From Streptomyces sp. LHD-70 (lineage in GTDB: Bacteria; Actinomycetota; Actinomycetes; Streptomycetales; Streptomycetaceae), in contig NZ_JAVIFW010000006.1 of assembly GCF_031157275.1 (NCBI RefSeq), forward strand, positions 366,600 to 430,599: 64,000 bases of DNA, read 5' to 3'. The translations under genes were made by a program, and so were the position numbers. Positions 21,539 through 29,915 of the stretch are shown in pieces. The notes under the pieces are model-generated. The model was not told the DNA's origin, made no database searches, and worked only from the letters and a program-made list of their open reading frames with translations. Position 1 is the first letter of the stretch. Each line of letters starts with the position of its first letter.

Positions 21539-22446
21539 GCCTCCCACCCTTCACCGTTCATATGGCCCCCGGCTTGGATATTCCGGCACTCTTCGACCAG
21601 CCAGGCGGTCGGGCTCGCGCCCGTATAGCGGCGGAAGTCGCGCACCAGGTGGGAGTGGTCGTAGTAGCCGCAGTCCGCCGCCACCCGCGCCAGGTCGAGC
21701 GCCGTGCCCCGCACCACCGTGCGGACCACGGCCGCCTTCGCGTGCTCGAACCGCATCAGGCTCGCCGCCTGCTTCGGCGTCACCCCGGTCTCCGCGCGGA
21801 ACAGCGTGGTCAGGCGGCGCGGGCTGAGCGCCACATGCCGTGCGAGCCCGTCGAGCGTGCCCGCGCCCCGGTGCCGGGCCAGCCACGCCCAGGCCTCCGC
21901 GACCTCCGGACGTACCCGCGCCGAGCGCCCGGCCGCCGCCGCGCGCGCCCGCAGATACCCGGAGAGCGTCGCGAACCGGTCCGCCCAGTCGCCCTCCTCG
22001 ACCAGCCGCTGCCGCACCGCCTCGGCCCGCACGCCGAGGACGTCCGCCCCCGAGGCCACCAGCTCACCGGTCAGCTCCGCGGCGGGCACACCGAACAGCG
22101 CACGGGCCGCGAGCGGATGCACCGCGAGCTGGATGCCCGACTCCCGCTCGGGCTGCACCACGTACGCCGGGCCCTGCTGGAGCGCGCCCACGACGATGTC
22201 GGTCCGCGCGGCGTCGGGACCGCCCGCCTGCTGCGGGGTGAGCCCGGTCGTCACCGGCCCGTCGAAGGAGAAGATCAAGGTCAGATACGGGGACGGCAGC
22301 CCGATGTGCAGTCCAGGCCGCTGCCCCGACGTGCGGTACCCGACCGCCGACACGACCCCCTCGACCCTCGGCGCGGCCCGCACGAACTCCAGGGACTCGC
22401 CGTCCGCGGTCCCCTGCTCCCGTACGGCCGCCTTGCGGGACGCCAT
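21535..22446 (-). CDS. AraC-family transcriptional regulator
   Basis: Predicted 303 residues. The N-terminal half (PGLHIGLPSPYLTLIFSFDG, GIQLAVHPLAARALFGVPAA) is a sensor domain of the DUF6597/AraC-ligand-binding kind. The C-terminal AraC domain has LARHVALSPRRLTTLFRAET and VAADCGYYDHSHLVRDFRRY, the two helix-turn-helices. It precedes the VOC gene with translational overlap and probably controls it. Confidence 0.88.
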   Translation of the reverse strand: MASRKAAVREQGTADGESLEFVRAAPRVEGVVSAVGYRTSGQRPGLHIGLPSPYLTLIFSFDGPVTTGLTPQQAGGPDAARTDIVVGALQQGPAYVVQPERESGIQLAVHPLAARALFGVPAAELTGELVASGADVLGVRAEAVRQRLVEEGDWADRFATLSGYLRARAAAAGRSARVRPEVAEAWAWLARHRGAGTLDGLARHVALSPRRLTTLFRAETGVTPKQAASLMRFEHAKAAVVRTVVRGTALDLARVAADCGYYDHSHLVRDFRRYTGASPTAWLVEECRNIQAGGHMNGEGWEA

Positions 22447-22633
22447 GCCTCAAGTATGGGACGCGGGAGCGGGGCGTGTCCCGGCCCGCCGATGTACCGG
22501 CCCCCCACCGGCGAGGCGCCCGAAAGACCCGGTCTGCGGGTGTTCTCCCATCCCCTGTAGGCTGCACCGGCGCGTCGCTGCGGTCGGCGCGCGGAGTACA
22601 TCGGATGTGGAGACGGACGGAGGTGGTGCTGCG

Positions 22634-22708
22634 ATGCGCGGCGAACCCCCCAGTCACCCACCGCGAGGCACCCACCCCCTCCAGAACCCGGTCCCCGGCC
22701 TGCGCTGA
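22634..22708 (+). CDS. Candidate proline-rich leader peptide upstream of mgtE
   Basis: A 24-codon ORF, ATG 22634 with GGAGG about eleven bases upstream, ends 107 bases before mgtE. It has seven prolines including two PP pairs (GEPPSHPPRG, then THPLQNPVPG). In enterobacteria the Mg2+ transporter mgtA is preceded by the proline-rich leader mgtL, whose translation senses Mg2+ and proline. The similarity here is in layout and composition, not sequence, so the role is inference. The rest of the 370-base gap shows only a short GTCCCG-CA-CGGGAC hairpin at 22779-22792. Confidence 0.4.
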   Translation: MRGEPPSHPPRGTHPLQNPVPGLR

Positions 22709-22815
22709 GCGCGCCGCGGGGCGGTGAGTGCGGTGCCCGGCGCGTCGGCGCCCACCCCGATCAGGCCCGAACTCCCTTGTCCCGCACGGGACTTGAACTT
22801 CTCTGAGGATCTGGC

Positions 22816-24195
22816 ATGCCGCACACCTCGCTGCCCGAAGAGCCGCGCTCCGAGCGCACCGAGCCCGACGAGCGCTCCTTGCAGGACCTCGTGCAGAACC
22901 AGCAGCTGCACGCCGCCCTGGAGTGGCTGGAGAGCAACCCGCCGCACGTCATCGCCGACGAGCTGGCCCGGATGGACGCGACCGCCGCCGGTATGGCGTT
23001 CCGGCTGCTCGACAAGGACCGCGCCCTGACGGTCTTCGAGGAGCTGGAGCCGGTCGACCAGCAGCAGATCCTCCAGGGCCTGCGCGACCAGACCTTCCTG
23101 GAACTCGTCGAGGCCATGGACCCCGACGACCGCGCCCGGATGCTCCGCGAGGCCCCCGCCAAGGTCGCCAAGCGGGTCCTCGCCGGGCTCAGCTCGCACC
23201 AGCGCCGCATGACGGCCGCGCTCCTCGGCTACCCGGAGGGCTCCGTCGGCCGCTACATGACGCCCGAGGTGGTCGCTCTCGGCCAGGACCTCACCGTCGG
23301 CCAGGCCCTCGGCGTCGTCCTCGCCGAGGGCAACGAGGCGGAGACCGTCTACACGCTGCCCGTCGTCGACCACACGCGCCGCCTCACCGGCATCGTCGAG
23401 CTGCGCGAACTCGTCCTCAACCCGCCCGAGACCCTCGTCTCCGACCTCGTCGTCAGCGAGCCCGCGTACGCGTACGCCACCGACCCCGCCGAGCAGGCCG
23501 CCCGGCTGATGCGCGAGACCAACGACCTGAACCTGCCGGTCGTCGACAGCGAACAGCGCCTCGTCGGCCTGCTCACCATCGACGACGCGGTCGAGGTCAT
23601 CGAGGCCGCCGACACCGAGGACGTCGCCCGCCAGTCCGGCTCCGCGCCGTGGGCCGGGCACTACATGGCCGCGTCCGTCTGGCAGTTGGCCCGCTACCGC
23701 GCGCTGTGGCTGAGCCTGCTCCTGGTCGCCGCGACCTTCACCGTCACCGTCACGCAGGCCTTCGAGGGCACCCTCGAAGAGGTCGCCTCGCTCGCGGTGT
23801 TCATCCCGATGCTGATCGGCGCGGGCGGCAACGCGGGCGCCCAGGCCGCCACCGCGTGTGTGCGTGCGCTGGCGGTCGGCGAGGTCCGCGGCTCCGACCT
23901 GCTGAAGGTGATCTGGCGCGAGTGCCGGGTCGGCCTGGTCCTCGGCGGTCTGCTCGCGATCCTCGGCCTGGTCGTCGGCACGCTCTTCGTCGGGGCGGAC
24001 GTCGCGTTGGTCGTCGGCATCACGCTGATCCTGATCTGCGGCTGGGCGGCCACGATCGGCGGCACGATGCCGCTGCTCGCCAAGCGGCTGAGGATCGACC
24101 CGGCGGTGGTGTCGGCCCCGATGGTGACGACGCTGGTCGACGCGACGGGGTTGATCATCTACTTCCTTACGGCCAAGGCGGTGCTGGGGGTCTGA
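22816..24195 (+). CDS. mgtE: Magnesium transporter MgtE
   Basis: Predicted 459 residues in the usual MgtE order. An N-terminal superhelical domain (LHAALEWLESNPPHVIADEL, VDQQQILQGL) comes first. Two CBS domains follow (YPEGSVGRYMTPEVVALGQD, then TNDLNLPVVDSEQRLVGLL). A five-helix membrane domain from about residue 290 contains IPMLIGAGGNAGAQAATACV, CGWAATIGGTMPLLAKRLRI and ATGLIIYFLTAKAVLG. In characterised MgtE the cytosolic Mg2+-bound N/CBS domains close the channel. ATG 22816 has GAGGA eight bases upstream. Confidence 0.96.
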   Translation: MPHTSLPEEPRSERTEPDERSLQDLVQNQQLHAALEWLESNPPHVIADELARMDATAAGMAFRLLDKDRALTVFEELEPVDQQQILQGLRDQTFLELVEAMDPDDRARMLREAPAKVAKRVLAGLSSHQRRMTAALLGYPEGSVGRYMTPEVVALGQDLTVGQALGVVLAEGNEAETVYTLPVVDHTRRLTGIVELRELVLNPPETLVSDLVVSEPAYAYATDPAEQAARLMRETNDLNLPVVDSEQRLVGLLTIDDAVEVIEAADTEDVARQSGSAPWAGHYMAASVWQLARYRALWLSLLLVAATFTVTVTQAFEGTLEEVASLAVFIPMLIGAGGNAGAQAATACVRALAVGEVRGSDLLKVIWRECRVGLVLGGLLAILGLVVGTLFVGADVALVVGITLILICGWAATIGGTMPLLAKRLRIDPAVVSAPMVTTLVDATGLIIYFLTAKAVLGV

Positions 24196-24226
24196 GCCGC
24201 GGGGGCCAGCCCCCGGACCCCGCTCT

Positions 24227-25159
24227 TCAATCGGGCGGTGGGGCGCCCTCGGCGGATTCTGGTGCCGGGGTCAGGCTGCGCGGGGGAGCGGTGGGGGAGG
24301 CGCCGACCTGGTCCCTGATCTGGTCCATGACCTCCTCGGGCAGCAGGTCCGTCGGCACGGCGTGCGGCGGCTCGGCCAGGGCTGCCGACGCGTCCGACTG
24401 CTGCGTGCTGCGCTCCAGGAAGCGGAGCAGCTCGACGGGGAAGGGCAGGACGAGCGTGGAGTTCTTCTCGGCCGCGACGGCCACCACGGTCTGCAGCAGC
24501 CTCAGTTGCAGGGCGGCCGGTTCGTTCGCCATCTGGTGGGCGGCCTCGGCGAGCTTCTTCGAGGCCTGGAGCTCGGCGTCGGCGTTGATGACGCGGGCGC
24601 GGCGCTCACGGTCGGCCTCGGCCTGGCGGGCCATCGACCGCTTCATGGTCTCCGGCAGGGACACGTCCTTGATCTCGACGCGGTCGATCTGCACACCCCA
24701 GCCCACGGCCGGGCTGTCGATCATCAGCTCCAGGCCCTGGTTGAGCTTCTCGCGGTTGGACAGCAGATCGTCCAGGTCGCTCTTGCCGATGATGGACCGC
24801 AGCGAGGTCTGCGCCATCTGCGAGACCGCGAAGCGGTAGTCCTCGACGTTGATGATCGCCTTGTCGGCCTCCACGACCTTGAAGTACACGACCGCGTCCA
24901 CACAGACCGTGACGTTGTCGCGCGTGATGCCCTCCTGGGCCGGCACGGGCATCGTGACGATCTGCATGTTGACCTTGCGGAGGTGGTCCACCACCGGGAC
25001 GATCAGCGTGAACCCGGGCTGGCGCACCTCGCGGCGCAGCCGTCCCAGGCGCAGGACCACACCTCGCTCGTACTGCCTCACGACCCGTGCCGCCGCCATG
25101 ACATAAAGCACCCCGGCGGATCCGACCGCCCCGGCAGCGAGGATCAGTTCCTGAACCAT
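24227..25159 (-). CDS. SPFH/stomatin-like (slipin) membrane protein
   Basis: Predicted 310 residues: one N-terminal membrane helix, then the SPFH domain starting QYERGVVLRLGRLRREVRQP, with MQIVTMPVPAQEGITRDNVT, VDAVVYFKVVEADKAI, IDRVEIKDVSLPETMKRSMA and the coiled-coil-rich RQAEADRERRARVINADAEL. It ends in a charged Pro-rich tail. Slipins organise membrane microdomains and often act with NfeD proteases, but no nfeD gene is adjacent. ATG 25159 has GAGGGGG upstream. Confidence 0.92.
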   Translation of the reverse strand: MVQELILAAGAVGSAGVLYVMAAARVVRQYERGVVLRLGRLRREVRQPGFTLIVPVVDHLRKVNMQIVTMPVPAQEGITRDNVTVCVDAVVYFKVVEADKAIINVEDYRFAVSQMAQTSLRSIIGKSDLDDLLSNREKLNQGLELMIDSPAVGWGVQIDRVEIKDVSLPETMKRSMARQAEADRERRARVINADAELQASKKLAEAAHQMANEPAALQLRLLQTVVAVAAEKNSTLVLPFPVELLRFLERSTQQSDASAALAEPPHAVPTDLLPEEVMDQIRDQVGASPTAPPRSLTPAPESAEGAPPPD

Positions 25160-25335
25160 GGCGACCCCCTCGGGTCCGAGCCGCTGGTGTTTAGCATGTT
25201 ATGGGCGTTATGCCCAATGGTAGAGGGGCTCGCACCTGTCCGTCGCCCTCGTTCAGCGGCCGGACGGGCTTACGGAACCATGACGGCAGGGCGCGGTCCG
25301 GCCGCCGGGCCGGGCGGGCGGCATAGCGTGCGGGC

Positions 25336-26328
25336 ATGCGTGTACTGGTCACCGGCGGAGCCGGGTTCATCGGGTCCCATGTCGTCGAGGCGCTCGCCGC
25401 GCGCGGCCACGAGCCCGTGGTCCTGGACCTCCGCGTCGACCCCGGCGCGGACGTACGGGACGGGGCAGCCGTGGCCCGCGCCCTCGCCGGGGTCGACGCG
25501 GTCTGCCACCAGGCGGCCATGGTCGGCCTCGGCACGGGCTTCGCCGACGCTCCCGACTACGCCTCGCACAACGACGTCGGCACCGCCGTCCTGCTCGCCG
25601 CGATGGCCGGCGCGGGCGTACGCCGCCTCGTCCTCGCGGGCTCGATGGTCGTGTACGGGGAGGGGCGCTACGACTGCGCACGGCACGGGCAGGTGCGCCC
25701 GGGGCCGCGGGCCGTCGAGGACCTGGACGCCGGCCGCTTCGAGCCGAGGTGCCCGGGGTGCGGGGCGTGGCTGACGCCCGGCACGGTCGGCGAGGACGCG
25801 CCGCTCGACCCGCGCAATGTGTACGCCGCGACCAAGGTGGCCCAGGAGCACCTGGCGGCGGCGTGGGCGCGGGACACCGGCGGCTCGGTCGTCTCGCTGC
25901 GCTACCACAACGTCTACGGACCCCGGATGCCCCGGGACACCCCGTACGCGGGAGTGGCCTCGTTCTTCCGCTCGGCGCTCGCGCGCGGCGAGGCGCCGAC
26001 GGTGTACGAGGACGGGGCGCAGCGGCGGGACTTCGTGCACGTACGGGATGTGGCGGCGGCGAACGCGGTGGCCCTGGAGGCGGACGCGGCGGGCGGCGCG
26101 CTCACCGCGTACAACACCGGCAGCGGCGAGCCGCACACGGTCGGCGAGCTGGCCGCGGAACTGGCCACGGCTCACGGTGGCCCGGCACCGCGCGTCACGG
26201 GCGAGTACCGCCTCGGCGACGTCCGCCACATCACCGCGGACTCGTCCCGCCTGCGGTCCGCTCTCGGCTGGCACCCGGAGGTTCGCTTCGCGGAGGGGGT
26301 ACGGGAGTTCGCGGGTCGGGGGGCGTAG
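25336..26328 (+). CDS. NAD-dependent epimerase/dehydratase with CxxC insertion
   Basis: Predicted 330-residue extended SDR: VLVTGGAGFIGSHVVEALAA at the N-terminus, VCHQAAMVGLG, LAGSMVVYGEG, NVYAATKVAQEH (YxxxK catalytic pair) and QRRDFVHVRDVAAAN. It resembles UDP-glucose 4-epimerases and dTDP-glucose 4,6-dehydratases. Between the active-site Ser region and the Tyr it has an insertion with RFEPRCPGCGAWLTPGTVGE, a CPxCG motif reminiscent of a zinc ribbon. No sugar-pathway gene adjoins it; substrate unknown. Confidence 0.88.
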   Translation: MRVLVTGGAGFIGSHVVEALAARGHEPVVLDLRVDPGADVRDGAAVARALAGVDAVCHQAAMVGLGTGFADAPDYASHNDVGTAVLLAAMAGAGVRRLVLAGSMVVYGEGRYDCARHGQVRPGPRAVEDLDAGRFEPRCPGCGAWLTPGTVGEDAPLDPRNVYAATKVAQEHLAAAWARDTGGSVVSLRYHNVYGPRMPRDTPYAGVASFFRSALARGEAPTVYEDGAQRRDFVHVRDVAAANAVALEADAAGGALTAYNTGSGEPHTVGELAAELATAHGGPAPRVTGEYRLGDVRHITADSSRLRSALGWHPEVRFAEGVREFAGRGA

Positions 26329-26339
26329 TCCGGGCCCCC

Positions 26340-26469
26340 GGCCCCCGCTTCGGTGTCGTCGTTCGGCTGCCGCGCCGCCGTGGCTGGTCGCGCCCCGCGG
26401 CGGAGCCGCAGATGTCACAGCCCCGCGCCCCTATCGGGGCACGAGCCGCCAGCCGAAATCAGCCCCGCC
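26340..26469. repeat. Dispersed intergenic repeat, inverted orientation
   Basis: The gap between the convergent epimerase and histidine kinase has GGCTGGTCGCGCCCCGCGGC and CAGCCCCGCGCCCCTATCGG, the reverse complement of the GGGGCGCGGGGAACTGCGCGACCAGCC-type module seen at 4670-4700. Confidence 0.5.
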
Positions 26470-27582
26470 TCAGGGCTCCGCCGTCGGCAGTGTCACCTCG
26501 AAGCGGCAGCCGCCGGTGATGTTGTGGACGGCGGCGCGGCCGCGGTGGGCCTCGACGATGCCGCGGACGATCGCGAGGCCGAGGCCCGCGCCCGCCGGTG
26601 GTGTGCGGGCGTCGGAGCCGCGCCAGCCCGTGTCGAAGACGCGGGGGAGGTCCTGCTCGGGGATGCCGCCGCAGCCGTCGGACACCGAGAGCACCGCCCC
26701 GTCCGCGCGGCGTTCGACGGCCACCTCGACCGTGCCGTCGGCCGGGGTGCGACGGATCGCGTTGACCAGGAGGTTGCCCAGGACGCGGCTCATCTCCTTG
26801 CCGTCGACCTCCACGGGCACCGCCTCGACGCGTTCGCCGACGAGCCGTACGCCCAGCTCACGGGCGAGCGGGGCCGCGCCCGCCAAGGCGTCGCCGACCA
26901 GGTCGTACAGGGAGAGCCGGGAGCGCGAGAGCGTCAGGGCGCCCGCGTGGATGCGGGAGAGCTCGAAGAGGTCGCCGACCATGTCGTTGAGGCGTTCCAC
27001 ATCGGTGCGCATCTGCTTGAAGTAGCGCTCCGGGTCCGCGGCCACCCCGTCCTCCAGGGCCTCCGTCATCGCGCGAAGCCCGGCCAGCGGGGTGCGCAGA
27101 TCGTGCGAGATCCAGGCGACGAGCTCGCGCCGGGACGCCTCCAGGGCCCGCTCGCGGTCGCGGGACTCGGCGAGCCGGGCGCTGGTGGCCGCCAACTCGC
27201 GGCTGAGCACGGCGAGTTCATCGGGTGCGGCGCCCTGCGGTGCCGCGTACTCGCCGCCGTCGCCGAAGGAGCGGGCGGCGAGCTGGAGGGCGCGGCTGCG
27301 GGCGACGACCCAGCGGCCGAGCAGCAGCGCCGTCGCGAGCGAGACGACGGCCGCCATCGCGACGACCGTCGTGACGACGGTCAGATCGTGCGGCGACAGG
27401 AACATCGCCCACGCCACGGCCAGCGTCCCGGCGAGCATCGCGGTCACGGCGACGACGGCCACCACGGCGACGGACACGGTCAGCGAGCGGTGCCGGAGCA
27501 GCCGTAGCGCCGCCGCCCCGAGCAGCCCGGCCGCGCCCGCGCCGAGCAGGGCGAACAGGGCGATGAGCAGGATGTCGCGCAT
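26470..27582 (-). CDS. Sensor histidine kinase
   Basis: Predicted 370 residues. About three or four membrane helices occupy the first 90 residues with very little extracytoplasmic loop, which suggests intramembrane sensing. Then come a HAMP-like linker (GRWVVARSRALQLAARSF), the dimerisation H-box RRELVAWISHDLRTPLAGLR with His160, the N-box VLGNLLVNAIRRTP, and G-boxes VSDGCGGIPEQDLPRVFDTG and AGLGLAIVRGIVEAHRG. It pairs with the response regulator three bases upstream. The stimulus is unknown. Confidence 0.92.
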   Translation of the reverse strand: MRDILLIALFALLGAGAAGLLGAAALRLLRHRSLTVSVAVVAVVAVTAMLAGTLAVAWAMFLSPHDLTVVTTVVAMAAVVSLATALLLGRWVVARSRALQLAARSFGDGGEYAAPQGAAPDELAVLSRELAATSARLAESRDRERALEASRRELVAWISHDLRTPLAGLRAMTEALEDGVAADPERYFKQMRTDVERLNDMVGDLFELSRIHAGALTLSRSRLSLYDLVGDALAGAAPLARELGVRLVGERVEAVPVEVDGKEMSRVLGNLLVNAIRRTPADGTVEVAVERRADGAVLSVSDGCGGIPEQDLPRVFDTGWRGSDARTPPAGAGLGLAIVRGIVEAHRGRAAVHNITGGCRFEVTLPTAEP

Positions 27583-27585
27583 CGC

Positions 27586-28350
27586 TCACACCTCTTCCGC
27601 GGGTGGCGGCCCGCCGGTCGTCAGGGTCCCCGGCGGCTCGAAGCGGTAGCCCACGCCCCACACGGTCCGGATGAGCCGGGGCTCGGCCGGATCCTGCTCG
27701 ACCTTGCCGCGCAGCCTGCGCACGTGCACCGTCACGGTCGACAGGTCCCCGAAGTCCCAGCCCCACACCTCGTGCATCAGCTCCTCGCGGCTGTGGGCGC
27801 GCCCCGGGTGCCGCAGGAAGTACGCGAGCAGGTCGAACTCCCGCAGTGTGAGGGCGAGTTCGGCGCCGTCCCTGGTGGCCCGGCGCGCGGCCGGGTCGAC
27901 GGTGAGACCGGCCGCGCTCAACGGACGCGTGCCCTCGGCGGGCCGGGCCCGGCGCAGCACGGACGCGACCCGCAGGACCAGCTCGCGCGGGCTGAACGGC
28001 TTGGTCACGTAGTCGTCGGCGCCCACCTCGAGGCCGAGGATCCGGTCGTCCTCGTCGCCGCGCGCCGTGAGCATGACGACCGGGACGGGCCCGTGCGCGC
28101 GCAGCCGGCGGCACACCTCCAGGCCGTCCATGCCGGGCAGCATCAGGTCGAGCACCACCAGGTCGGGCCGGTGCGCGGCGGCCCGCGCGAGGGCGGCGGG
28201 CCCGTCGGCGGCGCGGTCCACGGCGTACCCGGCGCGGTCCAGGTACCCGGCGACGACCTCGGCGACCGTCGGGTCGTCGTCCACCACCAGGACCAGGGGC
28301 CGGTCGCCGGTGGCAGGGTCCGAGGTCGGTTCGTACGGCTGCTGCTCCAT
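27586..28350 (-). CDS. OmpR/PhoB-type response regulator
   Basis: Predicted 254 residues. The receiver has VVDDDPTVAEVVAGYL and phospho-acceptor Asp68 in LVVLDLMLPGMDG, with Lys in VTKPFSPREL. The C-terminal winged helix has LTLREFDLLAYFLRHPGRAH, LMHEVWGWDFGDLSTVTVHV and RLIRTVWGVGYRFEPPG. Start: ATG 28350 is preferred for spacing; GTG 28356 is two codons upstream. It is encoded with the kinase and divergent from the glycosyltransferase gene. Confidence 0.93.
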   Translation of the reverse strand: MEQQPYEPTSDPATGDRPLVLVVDDDPTVAEVVAGYLDRAGYAVDRAADGPAALARAAAHRPDLVVLDLMLPGMDGLEVCRRLRAHGPVPVVMLTARGDEDDRILGLEVGADDYVTKPFSPRELVLRVASVLRRARPAEGTRPLSAAGLTVDPAARRATRDGAELALTLREFDLLAYFLRHPGRAHSREELMHEVWGWDFGDLSTVTVHVRRLRGKVEQDPAEPRLIRTVWGVGYRFEPPGTLTTGGPPPAEEV

Positions 28351-28473
28351 GGCCACAGCCTCGCACCGCGCGCGGGCGGGTGGGGCCCGCGGGGGGCGGG
28401 CGGGGGCGGACGTCCGCGTTCCGTAAGGAGCGGCTGTCCGTTTTGTCGGATACTGCTTCGTAGGGTGACATCC

Positions 28474-29262
28474 GTGACGACCTCATCCCCGCACCCCGAC
28501 GCCCAACCGGCCGCAGGGCAGGAAGCAGGACCGGCCCCCGAAACGGCCCTCGAAACAGCCCCCGAACCGGCCCCCGACGTCGACGTGGTCCTGCCGTGTC
28601 TGAACGAGGCCGAGGCCCTGCCCTGGGTGCTCGCCCGCATCCCGGACGGCTGGCGCGCCCTCGTCGTGGACAACGGCTCCACCGACGGCTCCGCGGAGAT
28701 CGCCCGCGCGCACGGCGCGACCGTGGTCCGCGAGGAGCGCCGCGGCTTCGGCGCCGCCTGCCACGCGGGCCTGACCGCCGCCACCGCCGACATCGTGTGC
28801 TTCTGCGACTGCGACGCCTCCCTCGACCCGTCGCTGCTCGTCCCGTTCGTACGCGAAGTGCGCGCGGGCCGGGCCGACTTGGTGCTCGGGCGCAGACGCC
28901 CGCGGGGCCGCAGCGCCTGGCCGCTGCACGCCCGCCTCGGCAACCTCGCCCTCGCCCGCATGCTGCACCGCCGCACCGGCCTCCGCCTGCACGACCTCGG
29001 CCCGCTGCGCGCCGCCCGCCGCACGCCCCTGCTCGGCCTCGGCCTCACCGACCGGCGCAGCGGCTACCCGCTGCAGATGGTCGTCCGCGCCGCCGACGCG
29101 GACTGGCACGTCACGGAGCACGACGTCCCGTACCTGCCGCGCACCGGCCGCTCCAAGGTCACGGGCACCTGGCGGGGGACCTGGCAGGCGGTACGGGACA
29201 TGCGCGAGGTCCTGGCGGAACCGCCCCGCCGAGGCACCCACCCGAACGGAGCCCGACGGTGA
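28474..29262 (+). CDS. Family 2 glycosyltransferase (polyprenyl-phosphate type)
   Basis: Predicted 262 residues of GT-A fold: DVDVVLPCLNEAEALPWVLA, LVVDNGSTDGSAEIARAHGA, GFGAACHAGLTAA and the metal-binding ICFC-like DCDASLDPSLLVPFV. It lacks C-terminal membrane helices. The N-terminal ~35 residues are Pro/Glu-rich. GTG 28474 is preferred; GTG 28465, three codons earlier, is possible. Its stop overlaps the DUF2064 start, and the pairing of a family 2 transferase with a DUF2064 protein is recurrent in bacteria. Acceptor unknown. Confidence 0.85.
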   Translation: MTTSSPHPDAQPAAGQEAGPAPETALETAPEPAPDVDVVLPCLNEAEALPWVLARIPDGWRALVVDNGSTDGSAEIARAHGATVVREERRGFGAACHAGLTAATADIVCFCDCDASLDPSLLVPFVREVRAGRADLVLGRRRPRGRSAWPLHARLGNLALARMLHRRTGLRLHDLGPLRAARRTPLLGLGLTDRRSGYPLQMVVRAADADWHVTEHDVPYLPRTGRSKVTGTWRGTWQAVRDMREVLAEPPRRGTHPNGARR

Positions 29263-29915
29263 CCTCTCCCCCCACCCTGCTCGTCATCGCCAAGGAGCCG
29301 CTGCCCGGGCGGGTCAAGACGCGGCTCACCCCGCCGTTCACGCCCGCGCAGGCCGCGCGGCTCGCCCGGGCCGCGCTCGTCGACACCCTGCGCGCCGTCG
29401 CCGCGACCCCGGCCCGCCGCCGCGTCCTCGTCCTCGACGGGCAGCCGGGCCCTTGGCTGCCGCCCGGCTTCGACGTCGTACCGCAGTGCGCGGGCGGGCT
29501 CGACGCGCGGCTCGCCGCCGCCTTCGCCGCCTGCGTCGGGCCCGCCCTGCTCATCGGCATGGACACCCCGCAGGTCACCCCCAAGCTGCTCACCGTCGAA
29601 CTCGCGGACGACGAGGCGGTGTTCGGGCCCGCCGAGGACGGCGGCTTCTGGGCGCTGGGGATGGCCGAGCCCGACCCCGCGCTCGTACGGGGAGTGCCCA
29701 TGTCGGCGCCGGACACCGGGGCCGTCCAGCGCGATCGGCTCGTCGAGGCGGGGCTGCGGGTGCGGGACCTGCCGGTCCTGCGGGACGTCGACACGGCCGC
29801 CGACGCCACCGCCGTCGCCGCGAGCGCCCCGCACGGCCGCTTCGCCGCCGAACTGTCCCGGCTGCACACCGACCAGGCGCGGGCCGCCCGGCGCGGGGCG
29901 GTGTCCGGCCGATGA
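29259..29915 (+). CDS. DUF2064 (TIGR04282-like) nucleotidyl/glycosyl transferase-fold protein
   Basis: Predicted 218 residues with the DUF2064 signature TLLVIAKEPLPGRVKTRLTP at the N-terminus, ALLIGMDTPQVTPKLLTVEL and FGPAEDGGFWALGMAEPDPA. The fold resembles CofC/MobA nucleotidyltransferases; biochemical role is not established. GTG 29259 overlaps the preceding stop and the gene's own stop overlaps the methyltransferase ATG, so the three form one translationally coupled unit. Confidence 0.88.
   Translation: MTSPPTLLVIAKEPLPGRVKTRLTPPFTPAQAARLARAALVDTLRAVAATPARRRVLVLDGQPGPWLPPGFDVVPQCAGGLDARLAAAFAACVGPALLIGMDTPQVTPKLLTVELADDEAVFGPAEDGGFWALGMAEPDPALVRGVPMSAPDTGAVQRDRLVEAGLRVRDLPVLRDVDTAADATAVAASAPHGRFAAELSRLHTDQARAARRGAVSGR

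Noticed and set aside
22447..22815. Mg2+ riboswitch (M-box) before mgtE
   Set aside because: None of the conserved M-box helices or loop sequences could be matched by eye; only short GC hairpins and the proline-rich ORF are visible.
25160..25335. Inverted repeat TGGGC-GTTAT-GCCCA near 25202-25216 as an operator
   Set aside because: Arms of only five bases; expected by chance in this composition.
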